64,000 nt of DNA from WLMZ01 sp031367435 (GCA_031367435.1 JANLPV010000070.1:1-64000); one strand, 5' to 3'; counted from the stretch's first letter, positions 16,962 through 26,159 are shown. Notes: a model not told the origin generated them from the sequence alone. Numbers and translations: made by a program.

Positions 16962-17000
16962 AATGGCCCGAGCTTCGGCTTCGGGCCATTTGCCTTTTCT
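16962..17000 (+). terminator. Intrinsic terminator after rpsT
   Basis: The stem TGGCCCGA-GC / GC-T-TCGGGCCA (one bulged T) with a TTCG loop is followed by a T-rich stretch (atttgccttttct). It is placed 49 bp past the rpsT stop and also lies just beyond the holA stop on the other strand. Confidence 0.8.
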
Positions 17001-17038
17001 GATTTCTGATTTCTGATGTCTGATGTCTGATGTCTAGT
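16997..17038. repeat. Six tandem heptamers at the holA stop
   Basis: Three copies of ttctgat, two of gtctgat and a final gtctagt run without a gap. The last copy contains the complement of the holA stop codon (TAG at 17034-17036), so the array begins inside the end of holA and extends into the spacer. Confidence 0.9.
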
Positions 17039-18014
17039 TTCGCCGCGAGGCGGCACCCGTCGGCGAAAGTCGGCTGAGCCGAGCGACGAGCACTTCCATC
17101 ACCAGCTCTTCAGGAAGATCACGCTGACCACGAAGGTCGAGATCGGCTTGGGCAAGCAACTCGATTGCACGCGAGACTCCCCCGCTGCCAAGACGGCGGT
17201 ATTGATCCATTGCCTTGCGCGCCGGAAAGCCGGTCTTGATCCCGAGCACATCAGCAACGGCTTGTTCGGTGTTCGCTTCGGCACCATCGAGCTTGAGAAG
17301 CCGTACGTAGTGATTGTGGAGCGTGGCCATCACCTGCAACGGATGACGCGTCTGGATGATGCGCACGAGCAACGTGAGCGCCACCGAGGTGTCGCCGCGG
17401 TCGATGGCATCGGTGAGATCCCAAGGCGGTACCGAACCGGCGTCGCCGAGAAAGGGTTCGACGTCGGCGGCACTCAAGCGTTGCTCAACGCCGTAGGTGG
17501 ACTGCAGCGTCTCGAGTACTCCAGCGAGACGGCCCGCCTGTTCGCCCATCCAGCCCGCGATCATTGCGAACGCCGAGGAATCGAGCTTCATGCCCGCCCC
17601 GGCCACCTGTTCTTCGATCCACAGCGAACGGTCGCGTTTGGACGACGGCGGCGAGGTGCTCGTAGTGGTTGCGCCTGCCTTCTTCGCCGCGTCGGTGAGC
17701 GACTTTGCGAGGCGACCACCGCCGCCCACCATTACGAGGTCGGTGCTCGGCAGCGGGTCGGCGAGGTACGCAACGAGCGAGGCAACATCGTCGGCAGTGA
17801 ACCTGCCGATGTCTCGCGCGACCACAACTCGTTTGTCGGTGAGGAACGGCATTGTCTGTGCAGCGTCGACGACGGCGCGCAGTTCGTAGTCGTCGCCCGC
17901 GAAGTCATCGACCATCATTGTGCGATCACCGTCGCCAACGAGCCGATGCACGAGTTCGGTGACCGCGGCGAGCACCAACGACTCGTCGTCTCCTGTGATG
18001 AGGTGCAATGCCAT
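17034..18014 (-). CDS. holA: DNA polymerase III delta subunit
   Basis: 326 residues from ATG at 18014 (MALHLITGDDESLVLAA). Features of HolA are the AAA+-like clamp-loader fold, the DDFAGDD and DAAQTMPFLTDKRVVVARD segment, the central AGWMGEQAGRLAGVLETLQ helix and a collar domain. Delta opens the beta clamp. The start shares one base with the comEC stop (TAATG), coupling the two. In actinobacteria comEA-comEC-holA-rpsT is a conserved string. The C-terminal end is followed by tandem heptamers. Confidence 0.92.
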   Translation of the reverse strand: MALHLITGDDESLVLAAVTELVHRLVGDGDRTMMVDDFAGDDYELRAVVDAAQTMPFLTDKRVVVARDIGRFTADDVASLVAYLADPLPSTDLVMVGGGGRLAKSLTDAAKKAGATTTSTSPPSSKRDRSLWIEEQVAGAGMKLDSSAFAMIAGWMGEQAGRLAGVLETLQSTYGVEQRLSAADVEPFLGDAGSVPPWDLTDAIDRGDTSVALTLLVRIIQTRHPLQVMATLHNHYVRLLKLDGAEANTEQAVADVLGIKTGFPARKAMDQYRRLGSGGVSRAIELLAQADLDLRGQRDLPEELVMEVLVARLSRLSPTGAASRRN

Positions 18015-19438
18015 TACCTCCCACCTTGACACATTCGCCCGAACCGGACGGAAACGATTCGGCAGGCAACCGCAATGACCACAGCCACCCAACCGCACAT
18101 CACCCATGTGGCGGGGGGTTCGAGTTTGTACCCGAGGCCGGCGACCGTGGCAACCCATCGAGTACCGAGCGCGCTCGGCATCTGCACAATCGACGACACG
18201 GTTCCGCCGACGAAGTGTTGCGTCGCGCCGGCGACCAACCCAGCAGGCAATCCGTACAACATCACAAAGCCTGCGACCGGCACCGCAAGCAAATTGGCCG
18301 GAATCGACACGAGCGGCAAGGTGCCAAAGACGAGCAGGCTCACCGGTGCGACACCGCACTGCGCGCCAAGTGTCACGGCCGCGGGCTCGGCGAACCACCG
18401 CGGCCCGGGTATGTAGGGCGTGAGGGCCGTGCCGATCACTGCCACACCCGCAGTGGCGCCGATGGAGAGCCAGAAGCCAACGGACCACACCAAGAGCGGA
18501 TCGACGAGGATGAGAAGTCCAACGGCAAGCACAAGCACGCGAATTGCAGGTCGCTCGCGCCCCATGAGATAGCCAGTGGCCGCAATGGCGGCCATCACCC
18601 CAGCGCGAAGCACCGACGGCTCGAATCGTGTCAGCGCCGCGAACCATGCAATGAGGGCCAAGGTGGCCGCCCAACGAACCCAAGCACGCAACCGCCGAAG
18701 GAGCGGCGCGGCTGCGGCGAGGATGAACGCGACGTTCTGCCCGGACACGGCCGTGAGATGCGACAGGCCCGAACCACGGAAGGCATCGATCATCGCCGAA
18801 GGTTCGTTGCGGTCGTCGCCGATCACCAAGCCTGCAAAGAGCGCATCATCGGGACTCGGCAAGGCGGCTGCGCCTTGAGCAAAGAGGCGCCGCACGCGAT
18901 TCGACGCTCCATCAAGTGCAGTGCCCGGATCCCAATCGCCGATCGTTCGCAGCTGGAAACCACCGACGACGTGACGAATCGCAGCACGGTGCGCCGTCAC
19001 ACCATTGAGCGCGCGGCGCTTGCCCGAAACCTGCGCGCACTCGCCAGCCAACCGATTGGCAAGACGACGCCTCGCAGAGCCACGCGCCCACGTTTCGAAT
19101 CGTTCACCTTCAATTTCGAAGACCGCCAACGTCGCACCACCCACCGGAGCGGGATCGGCCTTGAGACACGCTCGAGCGTGATACTCACCGAGGTGTTCGG
19201 GTAGCACCTCGCGCCACGCATAACCCGACACGGCGACTCCGAAGAGCCCCGCCCCAACGCACAGGAGTGCGAACGTCCGTGAACGATGAAGCACGATGAT
19301 CAAAACACCACAGAGGACAGCAAGCGCTGGTCGGCGCGACCACACGCCAACAACGATGTTCGCGACCACGATGGCGAGTTGCACAGTGGTGATCGTCTGC
19401 CACCAGAACGCTGTGCCGTTTCTATACGATCGCGTCAT
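18014..19438 (-). CDS. comEC: ComEC-type DNA-uptake channel protein (competence domain only)
   Basis: 474 residues from ATG at 19438; an in-frame start at 19465 adds nine residues. It has multiple membrane helices, an N-terminal soluble segment (~85-180) of DUF4131 type, and the diagnostic competence motif GLSHLTAVSGQNVAFI (~230). The protein stops after the membrane competence domain and lacks the C-terminal metallo-beta-lactamase-like nuclease found in Bacillus ComEC. Short forms are known in actinobacteria. The start codon overlaps head-on with the ATG of the divergent membrane protein (tcatga at 19435-19440). Confidence 0.88.
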   Translation of the reverse strand: MTRSYRNGTAFWWQTITTVQLAIVVANIVVGVWSRRPALAVLCGVLIIVLHRSRTFALLCVGAGLFGVAVSGYAWREVLPEHLGEYHARACLKADPAPVGGATLAVFEIEGERFETWARGSARRRLANRLAGECAQVSGKRRALNGVTAHRAAIRHVVGGFQLRTIGDWDPGTALDGASNRVRRLFAQGAAALPSPDDALFAGLVIGDDRNEPSAMIDAFRGSGLSHLTAVSGQNVAFILAAAAPLLRRLRAWVRWAATLALIAWFAALTRFEPSVLRAGVMAAIAATGYLMGRERPAIRVLVLAVGLLILVDPLLVWSVGFWLSIGATAGVAVIGTALTPYIPGPRWFAEPAAVTLGAQCGVAPVSLLVFGTLPLVSIPANLLAVPVAGFVMLYGLPAGLVAGATQHFVGGTVSSIVQMPSALGTRWVATVAGLGYKLEPPATWVMCGWVAVVIAVACRIVSVRFGRMCQGGR

Positions 19439-19880
19439 GACGAGCACCGGTACCCGCCCAAACATGGCGGTGCCACAGGGCCCACGCGAATTTCGATCTC
19501 ACATCCGCCATCGCGGTCCGTTCGTTGCCATGGGGCCAGCGGCAGCGCTCGGTGTGGTGTCGGCGATGTTGTTGCACGGCAACACAAGCACTGTTCGCGG
19601 CATCGCCGGCTTTGGAGCAGCGGTGCTCGGCGCTCCGGCTCTGCTCGCCGCTGGTGTTCCACTGGCCACGGAATCGAACCGAAAATTCTTTGGTGTTGTT
19701 GCCAGCATCGCGCTGTGGTTCGCCGTGGGAGTGTTGGCCGCGCGACGCGCGACGCGTTCGCCGGTGGCAATGTGGCGCGACTTCTGGCGCGAATTTGCCT
19801 GGCTCGCGGCTGGCATCTGGATCGGCGTGGGCATGGGGTTGGCCATAACCGAACTACTGGTAGGACGCGCGTTGTTCTAA
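19437..19880 (+). CDS. Small membrane protein of unknown function
   Basis: 147 residues from ATG at 19437, with later in-frame ATGs (19464, 19530) as alternatives. The first ~30 residues are polar and basic, then come three or four hydrophobic helices: AAALGVVSAMLLHG, AVLGAPALLAAGVPLA, VVASIALWFAVGVLAA and AWLAAGIWIGVGMGLAI. No family is recognised. It sits on the opposite strand between comEC and comEA, which are normally adjacent, and its end is 30 bp from the comEA stop. The head-on start with comEC suggests that at least one of the two starts is placed too far upstream. Confidence 0.65.
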   Translation: MTSTGTRPNMAVPQGPREFRSHIRHRGPFVAMGPAAALGVVSAMLLHGNTSTVRGIAGFGAAVLGAPALLAAGVPLATESNRKFFGVVASIALWFAVGVLAARRATRSPVAMWRDFWREFAWLAAGIWIGVGMGLAITELLVGRALF

Positions 19881-19910
19881 GCGCAGCGTCACTGCGCATG
19901 GCGAAGAAGA

Positions 19911-20657
19911 TCACACCTTCACCAACGCCCGAATCGCGTCCACCTTGGAAGGTCCGATACCTGGGACCTTGAGGAGATCATTGACCGCCGAGAACGGACC
20001 ACTCTGATCGCGATAACGCACAATTGCTGCGGCCGTCGCCGGCCCAACACCGGGTAACGCATCGAGTTGCTCGGGGGTGGCACGATTCAGATCGATCGGT
20101 CCCGTCGGCTGCGCCGCGGTACCTTGACCCGCAGCGGACGGTGATCCCCCACTCGACGTTGTTGCGCCGATGACCTCGGGCACCTGTTGACCAACATGGG
20201 GCACGTAGATTCGATCACCGTCGTGCACAAACGCGGCGAGGTTCATGACGTCGATGACCGCATCGGCGGTCGTGCCTCCCGCTGCCTCGATAGCTTGCTG
20301 CACTCGCGCGTCGAACGAGAGTCGATAGACCCCCGGCGCGAACACTGCGCCAGCTACATAGACAGTGATTGACGACTCTGCGACCGTTGTGGAACTTGCG
20401 TTGGGTGCGGCCGGGGTGGTGTTCGAACCGATTGGCGATGTCGGCGCAACGCCCGCCGAGACCGACGGCTGCGCGTACGGTAGCGAGCTCTCGATTGGAG
20501 TCGGTGGGGCACGCAACAGCCAATATCCGCCAGCGCCGACGGCGAGAATCGCGCACGCGCTCACGACGACGCGAGCTAGGCCAAACCACTGCAACCACGC
20601 CTGCACGACCTCGCTGAGAGGACGCGACGGCTGAGGACGAGTTGGCAACGAATCCAT
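19911..20657 (-). CDS. comEA: ComEA-type DNA-binding protein
   Basis: 248 residues. It has a membrane anchor (~29-47), a Ser/Thr/Pro-rich linker, an SLBB-type domain (ITVYVAGAVFAPGVYRL, NLAAFVHDGDRIYVP), a second linker and a C-terminal helix-hairpin-helix pair (IDLNRATPEQLDALPGVGPA and FSAVNDLLKVPGIGPSKVDA). ComEA binds incoming DNA outside the membrane and hands it to ComEC. It is separated from comEC by an opposite-strand gene. Confidence 0.93.
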   Translation of the reverse strand: MDSLPTRPQPSRPLSEVVQAWLQWFGLARVVVSACAILAVGAGGYWLLRAPPTPIESSLPYAQPSVSAGVAPTSPIGSNTTPAAPNASSTTVAESSITVYVAGAVFAPGVYRLSFDARVQQAIEAAGGTTADAVIDVMNLAAFVHDGDRIYVPHVGQQVPEVIGATTSSGGSPSAAGQGTAAQPTGPIDLNRATPEQLDALPGVGPATAAAIVRYRDQSGPFSAVNDLLKVPGIGPSKVDAIRALVKV

Positions 20658-20786
20658 GCGGCCTCCAGAAACGAGGCGCCAGAGCGCCAGTCAAGATTCG
20701 GGGGAAGCCAACCGGAACGCTACCGAGGAATTATTGCGGAGCAACCGACTCAGGGCTATCTCGGCGCGTAGCACGAGCTATTGGTA

Positions 20787-21134
20787 TCAGCCCGGAGCAA
20801 CGGGTTCGAGATCGTGATCGCGCACCGCCGTTGCGAGCGAACGGCGGGCCACCCATTCGGCCTCAATCTCCAAAGGGATGCGTAGGTACGCGCCGTGGTG
20901 ACCCTTGAGCCGAACTCGCCAGAGCGCATAAGCACCGAGGTAACGAACACCGAAGCCGATCACACCATGGCGACGCCACTGCCGGACGTGGACCTGTTCA
21001 TGACGAAGAAGCATCGTTGAGTGCTCGCTGCCTTCGCGCACGATGACGACCGAACCAAGGGTGATCCCATCGGATCCCTTTGGCACCGGCCCACCGATCC
21101 ACAAGCGATATCCATCGCGGCGTTCAAACGGCAT
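20787..21134 (-). CDS. Small HEXXH-motif protein, putative metallopeptidase
   Basis: 115 residues. H45-E-Q-V-H49 lies in the helix LLRHEQVHVRQWRRHG, and about 40 residues later the helix IPLEIEAEWVARR offers E89 or E91 as a third zinc ligand. This is the spacing and order of minimal gluzincin-type zinc proteases. A short beta-rich N-terminal part (residues 1-40) precedes it, and there is no signal peptide. Activity is inferred from motif only, and the substrate is unknown. It is 53 bp from the cnoX stop and may share its transcript. Confidence 0.7.
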   Translation of the reverse strand: MPFERRDGYRLWIGGPVPKGSDGITLGSVVIVREGSEHSTMLLRHEQVHVRQWRRHGVIGFGVRYLGAYALWRVRLKGHHGAYLRIPLEIEAEWVARRSLATAVRDHDLEPVAPG

Positions 21135-21187
21135 GTAGGGACAGTAGTCGCAACCACGCGCACCGTTGGGGCGGCGCGGGTTAAGAC

Positions 21188-21892
21188 TTAGAAAAGGCGC
21201 GCGGTGAGTTGCTTGCGGAAACTGGCAGTTCGTGGATCCTCGGCACCCATCACTTCGAGGATGTCGAGAAACTCCTGTCGAGCCTCGAGATCGTCCTTCA
21301 CGATCGCGAGCAGCGACGTGAGCTTGGCGTCGTAGTCGTCGACGGGATGCTCGCTCAGACGCGCTGCGGCGGCGACCTTGCGGGTGCGATCGGATTCCGG
21401 AATGCGCGCCAGCAGGAAGATCACTTCGTCAGGCCGACCGGACGCGATCAAGAGTTCGCTGAGCGCAATGATCGCGTCTTCGTTGCCAGGTTCGGTTTCG
21501 AGCACCGCGCGCAGGCTGTCTTCATCGCCAGCATCGATGAGCGCATCAAGTTGTAGCTGCTCGTCGCTCGGCATCAGCGATTGAACGAATTCTTGCACGA
21601 GGTGTTCGGGCTGCGCGCCGACGAAGCCATCGACCACCTGACCATCCTTGAGCGCGTAGACCGCGGGTATGGACTGCACCTGAAATGCCTGCGAGATAAC
21701 GGGGTTTTCATCGACGTTTACTTTGACGAGCACTACCGCGCCGTCGGTGGCATCGGTGGCGGCCTCAATGATGGGGCCGAGGGTCTTACATGGGCCACAC
21801 CATGGTGCCCACAGATCGACGATGACCGGAGTGGTCATCGACCGCTCGATGACATCGTTCTGGAATGTTGCGTCGGTGACGTCGAGAGCCAT
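21188..21892 (-). CDS. Thioredoxin-like co-chaperone (CnoX/YbbN family)
   Basis: 234 residues from ATG at 21892 (MALDVTDATFQ). The N-terminal thioredoxin domain keeps the full active site W31-C32-G-P-C35, with VNVDENPVISQAFQVQSIPA containing the cis-Pro. The C-terminal ~110 residues form TPR-like helices (QLDALIDAGDEDSLRAVLE, DAIIALSELLIASGR), as in E. coli CnoX/YbbN. E. coli CnoX has lost the CxxC cysteines; this one keeps both, so it may still be a redox enzyme. Upstream open sequence does not match the family. Confidence 0.9.
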   Translation of the reverse strand: MALDVTDATFQNDVIERSMTTPVIVDLWAPWCGPCKTLGPIIEAATDATDGAVVLVKVNVDENPVISQAFQVQSIPAVYALKDGQVVDGFVGAQPEHLVQEFVQSLMPSDEQLQLDALIDAGDEDSLRAVLETEPGNEDAIIALSELLIASGRPDEVIFLLARIPESDRTRKVAAAARLSEHPVDDYDAKLTSLLAIVKDDLEARQEFLDILEVMGAEDPRTASFRKQLTARLF

Positions 21893-22015
21893 GCCGAAAC
21901 GATATCGGCTCGCTCGTTGGCAGACAGACTTCGGCCCGCTCGGAAGGCGAGGTGACGTGGGGATGCCACTCGATAGGTGCATACCCGCTGAGAGTGCAGA
22001 TACGGTAGGCAAGCA
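21893..22015. promoter_or_regulatory. Divergent promoter region cnoX-like / phosphotransferase
   Basis: A 123-bp spacer between two divergent starts. The hexamer tacggt at 22003-22008 is a weak -10 candidate close to the phosphotransferase ATG. No convincing -35 or operator was found. Confidence 0.3.
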
Positions 22016-23050
22016 ATGAGCGACGTCGCCGGAATTGATGTTCCCTCGGTCACCGCGTGGCTGCAACAGCATGTGCCCGGAGCACTCGGCCCATTCACGT
22101 TTACGTTCATCGCGGGTGGCCACTCGAATCTCACGTTCGAGGTCGTCGGCGCGAACGGTGGCCGCTACGTTCTTCGCCGGCCTCCACTCGGACACGTGCT
22201 CGCCAGCGCGCACGATATGGGTCGCGAGCATCGCATCATTTCGGGGCTGCAGCACTCGGCCGTTCCGGTCGCCCCCGCGCTCGGCTACTGCGACGACCCA
22301 TCGGTCAATGGAGTGCCGTTCTATGTGATGGGCTTTGTCGAAGGCCACGTCATTCGCGACGCTGCAACAGCGACCGCTGTGCTCACTCCGGGCGCGCGTC
22401 GACGGGCGAGCGAATCGATTGTCGACACGATGGCTGCAATCCACGCTGTCGATCTTCGCGCCGCGGGTCTCGACGACCTCGGCAAGCACGAGGATTACGT
22501 GTCGCGCCAACTTCGCCGTTGGTACAGCAACTGGAACTCACAAAAGACACGCGAGCTTCCCGCGGTCGATCAGGTGCACGACGCCCTACTGCAACGCATA
22601 CCGCAGCAGGGCCCGGCCACGATCGTGCACGGTGACTACCGGCTCGACAACTGCATGGTGGCAGACACGGGCGATGTCGTCGCCGTGCTCGATTGGGAGA
22701 TCTGCACCTTGGGCGATCCACTCGCAGACCTTGGCCTGCTGATGGTGTATTGGACGGGTCCCGACGACGACGCCTCTGCGTGGACCGGTTCATCGACAAC
22801 CTCACCGGGCTTTCTCAACCGGGATGATCTCGTCGAACGTTATGCCGCTGGTACGGGGCGCGACATCTCACAGCTCAACTTCTATGTGGCGTTCGCCTAT
22901 TGGAAGCTGGCCTGCATTCTCGAAGGCGTGTATTCGCGATACCTCGGAGGCGCACTTGGCGAGCGCGATCCGCTCGAATTGTTGCCGTTCAAACTTCAGG
23001 TGGAGGGTGCGGCAGCCAAAGCCGCCGAGGCACTCGAGCGCCTTCCATGA
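22016..23050 (+). CDS. Aminoglycoside-phosphotransferase-fold kinase (ACAD10-like)
   Basis: 344 residues. The APH/choline-kinase fold is shown by a Gly-rich loop (FIAGGHSNLTFEV), the catalytic HGDYRLDNCMV (~205-215) and the metal-binding DWE of AVLDWEICTLGDPLADLG. The GDPLADLG pattern and GREHRIISGL motif are those of the phosphotransferase group related to the ACAD10 N-terminal kinase, usually linked to hydroxyacyl-CoA or lipid catabolism, not antibiotic resistance. The stop overlaps the next gene (ATGA). The substrate is not known. Confidence 0.88.
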   Translation: MSDVAGIDVPSVTAWLQQHVPGALGPFTFTFIAGGHSNLTFEVVGANGGRYVLRRPPLGHVLASAHDMGREHRIISGLQHSAVPVAPALGYCDDPSVNGVPFYVMGFVEGHVIRDAATATAVLTPGARRRASESIVDTMAAIHAVDLRAAGLDDLGKHEDYVSRQLRRWYSNWNSQKTRELPAVDQVHDALLQRIPQQGPATIVHGDYRLDNCMVADTGDVVAVLDWEICTLGDPLADLGLLMVYWTGPDDDASAWTGSSTTSPGFLNRDDLVERYAAGTGRDISQLNFYVAFAYWKLACILEGVYSRYLGGALGERDPLELLPFKLQVEGAAAKAAEALERLP

Positions 23051-23937
23051 GCAACGCTTACACGCTCATCGGCGGGCAGATTCCTGAACTGCACGACCCG
23101 GCACTCGTCGTGATGCTCACCGGATGGATCGACGCCAGCGGAGCCGCTGGATCGGCGATGTCGACACTCGAAACTGAATGCGACGTTCGCACGATTGCAG
23201 TTTTCGACGGTGACACCTTCATTGATTATCGGGCACGCCGACCAACGATGGAGCTCCGCGATGGCGTGAACACAAGGCTCGCGTGGCCAGATATCGAGGT
23301 GAAACACGGCCATGACCTCGACGGCAAAGACGTGCTGTTGCTCACCGGACCCGAGCCCGACATGGCGTGGCGACATTTCGGACGCGAGGTAGCCGAACTC
23401 GGCGAACGGCTCGGTGTTCGGCGAATGATCGCGCTCGGCGCGTATCCGTTTGCATCACCACACACACGCGTGGCGCGCCTGTCGGTGTCCGCCCCGTCGC
23501 CCGCGCTCGTTGATTCATTGCCGCTCATCAAGAATTCGGTCGATGTTCCGGCCGGCGTCGCCGCCGTGCTCGAGCATTCGTTCCACGATCGCGGCATCGA
23601 GGCTCTCGGTCTGTGGGTGCAGGTACCTCACTACATCGCCTCGATGGCCTATCCGGCCGCAACCGTCGCGCTGCTGTCGGGGCTGATGCAAGTAAGCGGC
23701 ATCCGCGTGGACGGCGCCACGGCTCGCCAAGAGACCATCATCCAACGCCAACGTCTCGACGAACTCGTGGCCGGCAACGAAGAGCACGGCGCCATGGTTC
23801 GCCAACTCGAAGAGGCATACGACAACAGCCAGAACCAGGGCGAACCGAGTCGCCAGTTCACCGACGCTGAGATCCCCACTGGCGACGAACTCGCGGCCGA
23901 GTTCGAGCAATACCTCCGCGACCAGAACGAAACCTGA
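23047..23937 (+). CDS. PAC2-family protein
   Basis: 296 residues from ATG at 23047. The N-terminal PAC2 core is recognisable: PELHDPALVVMLTGWIDASG, then the DVLLLTGPEPDMAWRHFGREV and VRRMIALGAYPF strands. The C-terminal helix pair is rich in Glu/Gln. PAC2 is named for eukaryotic proteasome assembly chaperone 2; the actinobacterial proteins are of unsettled function, often near proteasome or amino-acid genes. Here it is translationally coupled to the kinase-like gene, so the two may act together. Confidence 0.88.
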   Translation: MSNAYTLIGGQIPELHDPALVVMLTGWIDASGAAGSAMSTLETECDVRTIAVFDGDTFIDYRARRPTMELRDGVNTRLAWPDIEVKHGHDLDGKDVLLLTGPEPDMAWRHFGREVAELGERLGVRRMIALGAYPFASPHTRVARLSVSAPSPALVDSLPLIKNSVDVPAGVAAVLEHSFHDRGIEALGLWVQVPHYIASMAYPAATVALLSGLMQVSGIRVDGATARQETIIQRQRLDELVAGNEEHGAMVRQLEEAYDNSQNQGEPSRQFTDAEIPTGDELAAEFEQYLRDQNET

Positions 23938-24013
23938 CCCGCCGGTCGAGTTCGGGCGTCTACTCGTCGCGCACTACGTTGCCTACCAACACATCGTTGG
24001 AGGGAACGCGCAA

Positions 24014-25033
24014 ATGAAGGTAGACGGAGGCATTGGTACAGACCTGAGCAAGGTCGCCGCTCAGGCCAAACAGGTGGAAGCAGCGGGCTACACGGGCGCA
24101 TGGACAGCCGAGACAAGCCATGATCCGTTCTTCCCACTGTTGCTGGCTGCAGAGCACACCACCACGCTTGAGCTCGGCACATCGATCGCCGTTGCATTCG
24201 CGCGCAACCCAATGACGTTGGCCAATATCGGCTGGGATCTGCAGAGCTTCTCGAAGGGGCGCTTCGTGATGGGTCTGGGCAGCCAGATCAAACCGCACAT
24301 CACCAAACGGTTTAGCATGGAGTGGAGCCACCCCGCACCACGTATGCGCGAGATGGTGCTGGCAATGCGCGCCATTTGGGACTGCTGGCTGAACGCAACA
24401 CCGCTCGCATTTCGCGGCGAGTTCTACACCCACACCCTCATGACTCCGTTCTTCGCGCCCGAGGCATCAGACATCAGCGCATACGGCGTACCCAAGGTAT
24501 TTCTCGCCGGCGTTGGCCAGTTGATGACCGAGGTGGCAGGCGAGGTCTGCGACGGCTTTATCTGTCACGGCTTCACCACCGAGAGGTATCTACGCGAGGT
24601 CACGATTCCGGCGCTTGCACGCGGTCGCGCCAAGGTGGGAAAAACGATGGAAGGCTTTGAGATCGTCGGTCCAAGCTTTGTTGTCACCGGATCCGACCAA
24701 GCCGAGATGGACGCCGCCGTCGCGGGCACGCGCCAGCAGATCGCCTTTTATGGCTCTACTCCTGCCTATCGCAACGTGCTCGACATCCACGGATGGGGTG
24801 GTCTCCAGGAGCAACTCAACACGCTGAGCAAGCAAGGCAAGTGGGTGGAGATGGGCAATCTCATCGACGATGAGATCCTCAACACGTTTGCCGTCGTGGG
24901 CGAACCCGAGCAGATCGCACCCGAACTGCACAAGCGTTACGGAGACGTCATTCAGCGGATCAGCTTCTACGCGCCCTACAAGACCGATCCGGCGCGGTGG
25001 CAGAAGGTGCTCGACGACGTCAAAGCTTCTTAG
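24014..25033 (+). CDS. F420-dependent luciferase-like oxidoreductase (TIGR03617 type)
   Basis: 339 residues, a single TIM-barrel luciferase-like domain. Motifs are AAGYTGAWTAETSHDPF, LGTSIAVAFARNPM, DLQSFSKGRFVMGLGSQ and VCDGFICHGF. The N-terminal MKVDGGIGTDL and the HPAPRMREMVLAMRAIW helix match the TIGR03617 F420-dependent group of actinobacteria. The cofactor assignment is by family. The substrate is unknown. It stands alone, 76 bp after the PAC2 gene. Confidence 0.9.
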   Translation: MKVDGGIGTDLSKVAAQAKQVEAAGYTGAWTAETSHDPFFPLLLAAEHTTTLELGTSIAVAFARNPMTLANIGWDLQSFSKGRFVMGLGSQIKPHITKRFSMEWSHPAPRMREMVLAMRAIWDCWLNATPLAFRGEFYTHTLMTPFFAPEASDISAYGVPKVFLAGVGQLMTEVAGEVCDGFICHGFTTERYLREVTIPALARGRAKVGKTMEGFEIVGPSFVVTGSDQAEMDAAVAGTRQQIAFYGSTPAYRNVLDIHGWGGLQEQLNTLSKQGKWVEMGNLIDDEILNTFAVVGEPEQIAPELHKRYGDVIQRISFYAPYKTDPARWQKVLDDVKAS

Positions 25034-25060
25034 CCCGCTGGGTCGCGTCTGATTTCGTGA

Positions 25061-26104
25061 TTAGACACCGAGGCCAAGCAGCCAGCGTCGAACGTTGTCG
25101 CCGAGCGCGGCGAGGTCGTAGCCACCTTCCTGCAACACAACCGTCGGCAGATCGAGAGCTGCCACAGTCGCGCCGCAACGCTCAAAACCATCGGCAGTCA
25201 CCGACAGATCACAGATGGGATCTGTGATGAACGTGTCCAGCCCGAGCGAGACGATCACCATGCTCGGGCCAAAGGCGGCAACGGCGTCGCACGCCCGTTG
25301 CAACGCCGATACATAGCCATCGTCGTCGGTCCGTTCGGGCAACGCAATGTTGAGGTTGAGGTTCAGTCCCCTGCCCGCGCCAGTTTCGTCCTCGTAGCCA
25401 ACGGTGTACGGATAGGCGCGAGACGGATCGCCGTGCAGCGACACATACTGCACATCGTCGCGACTGTAAAAGATCTCCTGGGTGCCGTTGCCGTGGTGAT
25501 AATCGACATCGAGCACGGTCACCTTGGTACCCGTTGTCGTCGCCACATGATGTGCCGCGATGGCGGCATTGTTGAAAAAGCAATAACCGCCGTAGAGCGT
25601 GCTCGTCGCGTGATGCCCGGGTGGCCGACATAGTCCGTAGGCCGACCGCTCGCCGTCGAGTACGAGTTGTGCGGCAGTGAGCCCTGTGTCGACCGCACCG
25701 AGCGCTGCGGTGTATGTGCCAACCGTGAGCGGGGTCGTTGTTTCGAAACACCACCAGCCGAGCCGGCCGTGCACCGACTCAGGCTCGCGCCCCACCGACA
25801 TCCCGTTACGCAACGCGGCTCGATAGAAAACGTCGGGCATCACATCAGCCGTTGGGCCACACGCCTCTTGGTACTCGGCCCACGCCGTCGACAAGAAATC
25901 AAGCAGGCCGGGATCGTGCACAGCCTCGATCGGTCGCGTTCCCCACGAAGATGGTGAAATGAGGTCGAAACGCGCATCGGACTGAAGCGTTTGGTGAATC
26001 GCCGTACCGCGGCCAACATGTTCCCACGGCGGCATCATGCGTGATTGCTCGATGCTTGTCTGGGGATCGTGCAGCAGATGTGCGTCGGTATACACAACCT
26101 TCAT
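25061..26104 (-). CDS. Histone-deacetylase-family (acetylpolyamine amidohydrolase-like) hydrolase
   Basis: 347 residues, an arginase/deacetylase fold covering the whole protein. Catalytic features are RPPGHHA (~160-166, tandem His), the zinc-binding D-x-H in DVDYHHGNGTQ (~199-209), a later GLDTFITDP Asp, and the terminal EGGYDL (~328). Bacterial members deacetylate acetylpolyamines or other small amides. It is 55 bp downstream of the FAAL gene on the same strand, so an operon is likely. Confidence 0.92.
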   Translation of the reverse strand: MKVVYTDAHLLHDPQTSIEQSRMMPPWEHVGRGTAIHQTLQSDARFDLISPSSWGTRPIEAVHDPGLLDFLSTAWAEYQEACGPTADVMPDVFYRAALRNGMSVGREPESVHGRLGWWCFETTTPLTVGTYTAALGAVDTGLTAAQLVLDGERSAYGLCRPPGHHATSTLYGGYCFFNNAAIAAHHVATTTGTKVTVLDVDYHHGNGTQEIFYSRDDVQYVSLHGDPSRAYPYTVGYEDETGAGRGLNLNLNIALPERTDDDGYVSALQRACDAVAAFGPSMVIVSLGLDTFITDPICDLSVTADGFERCGATVAALDLPTVVLQEGGYDLAALGDNVRRWLLGLGV

Positions 26105-26159
26105 CGGATCATCGTTGCAGACTGCACACCGTTCGGGCTCACCGATCGCGACGACGCAG

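Noticed and set aside
21138..21151. GGGACAGTAGTCGC resembling a DosR-like box
   Set aside because: It lies 4 bp before the HEXXH gene start, so a class II position would put the promoter inside the gene; one mismatch in a short motif is expected by chance in 64 kb.
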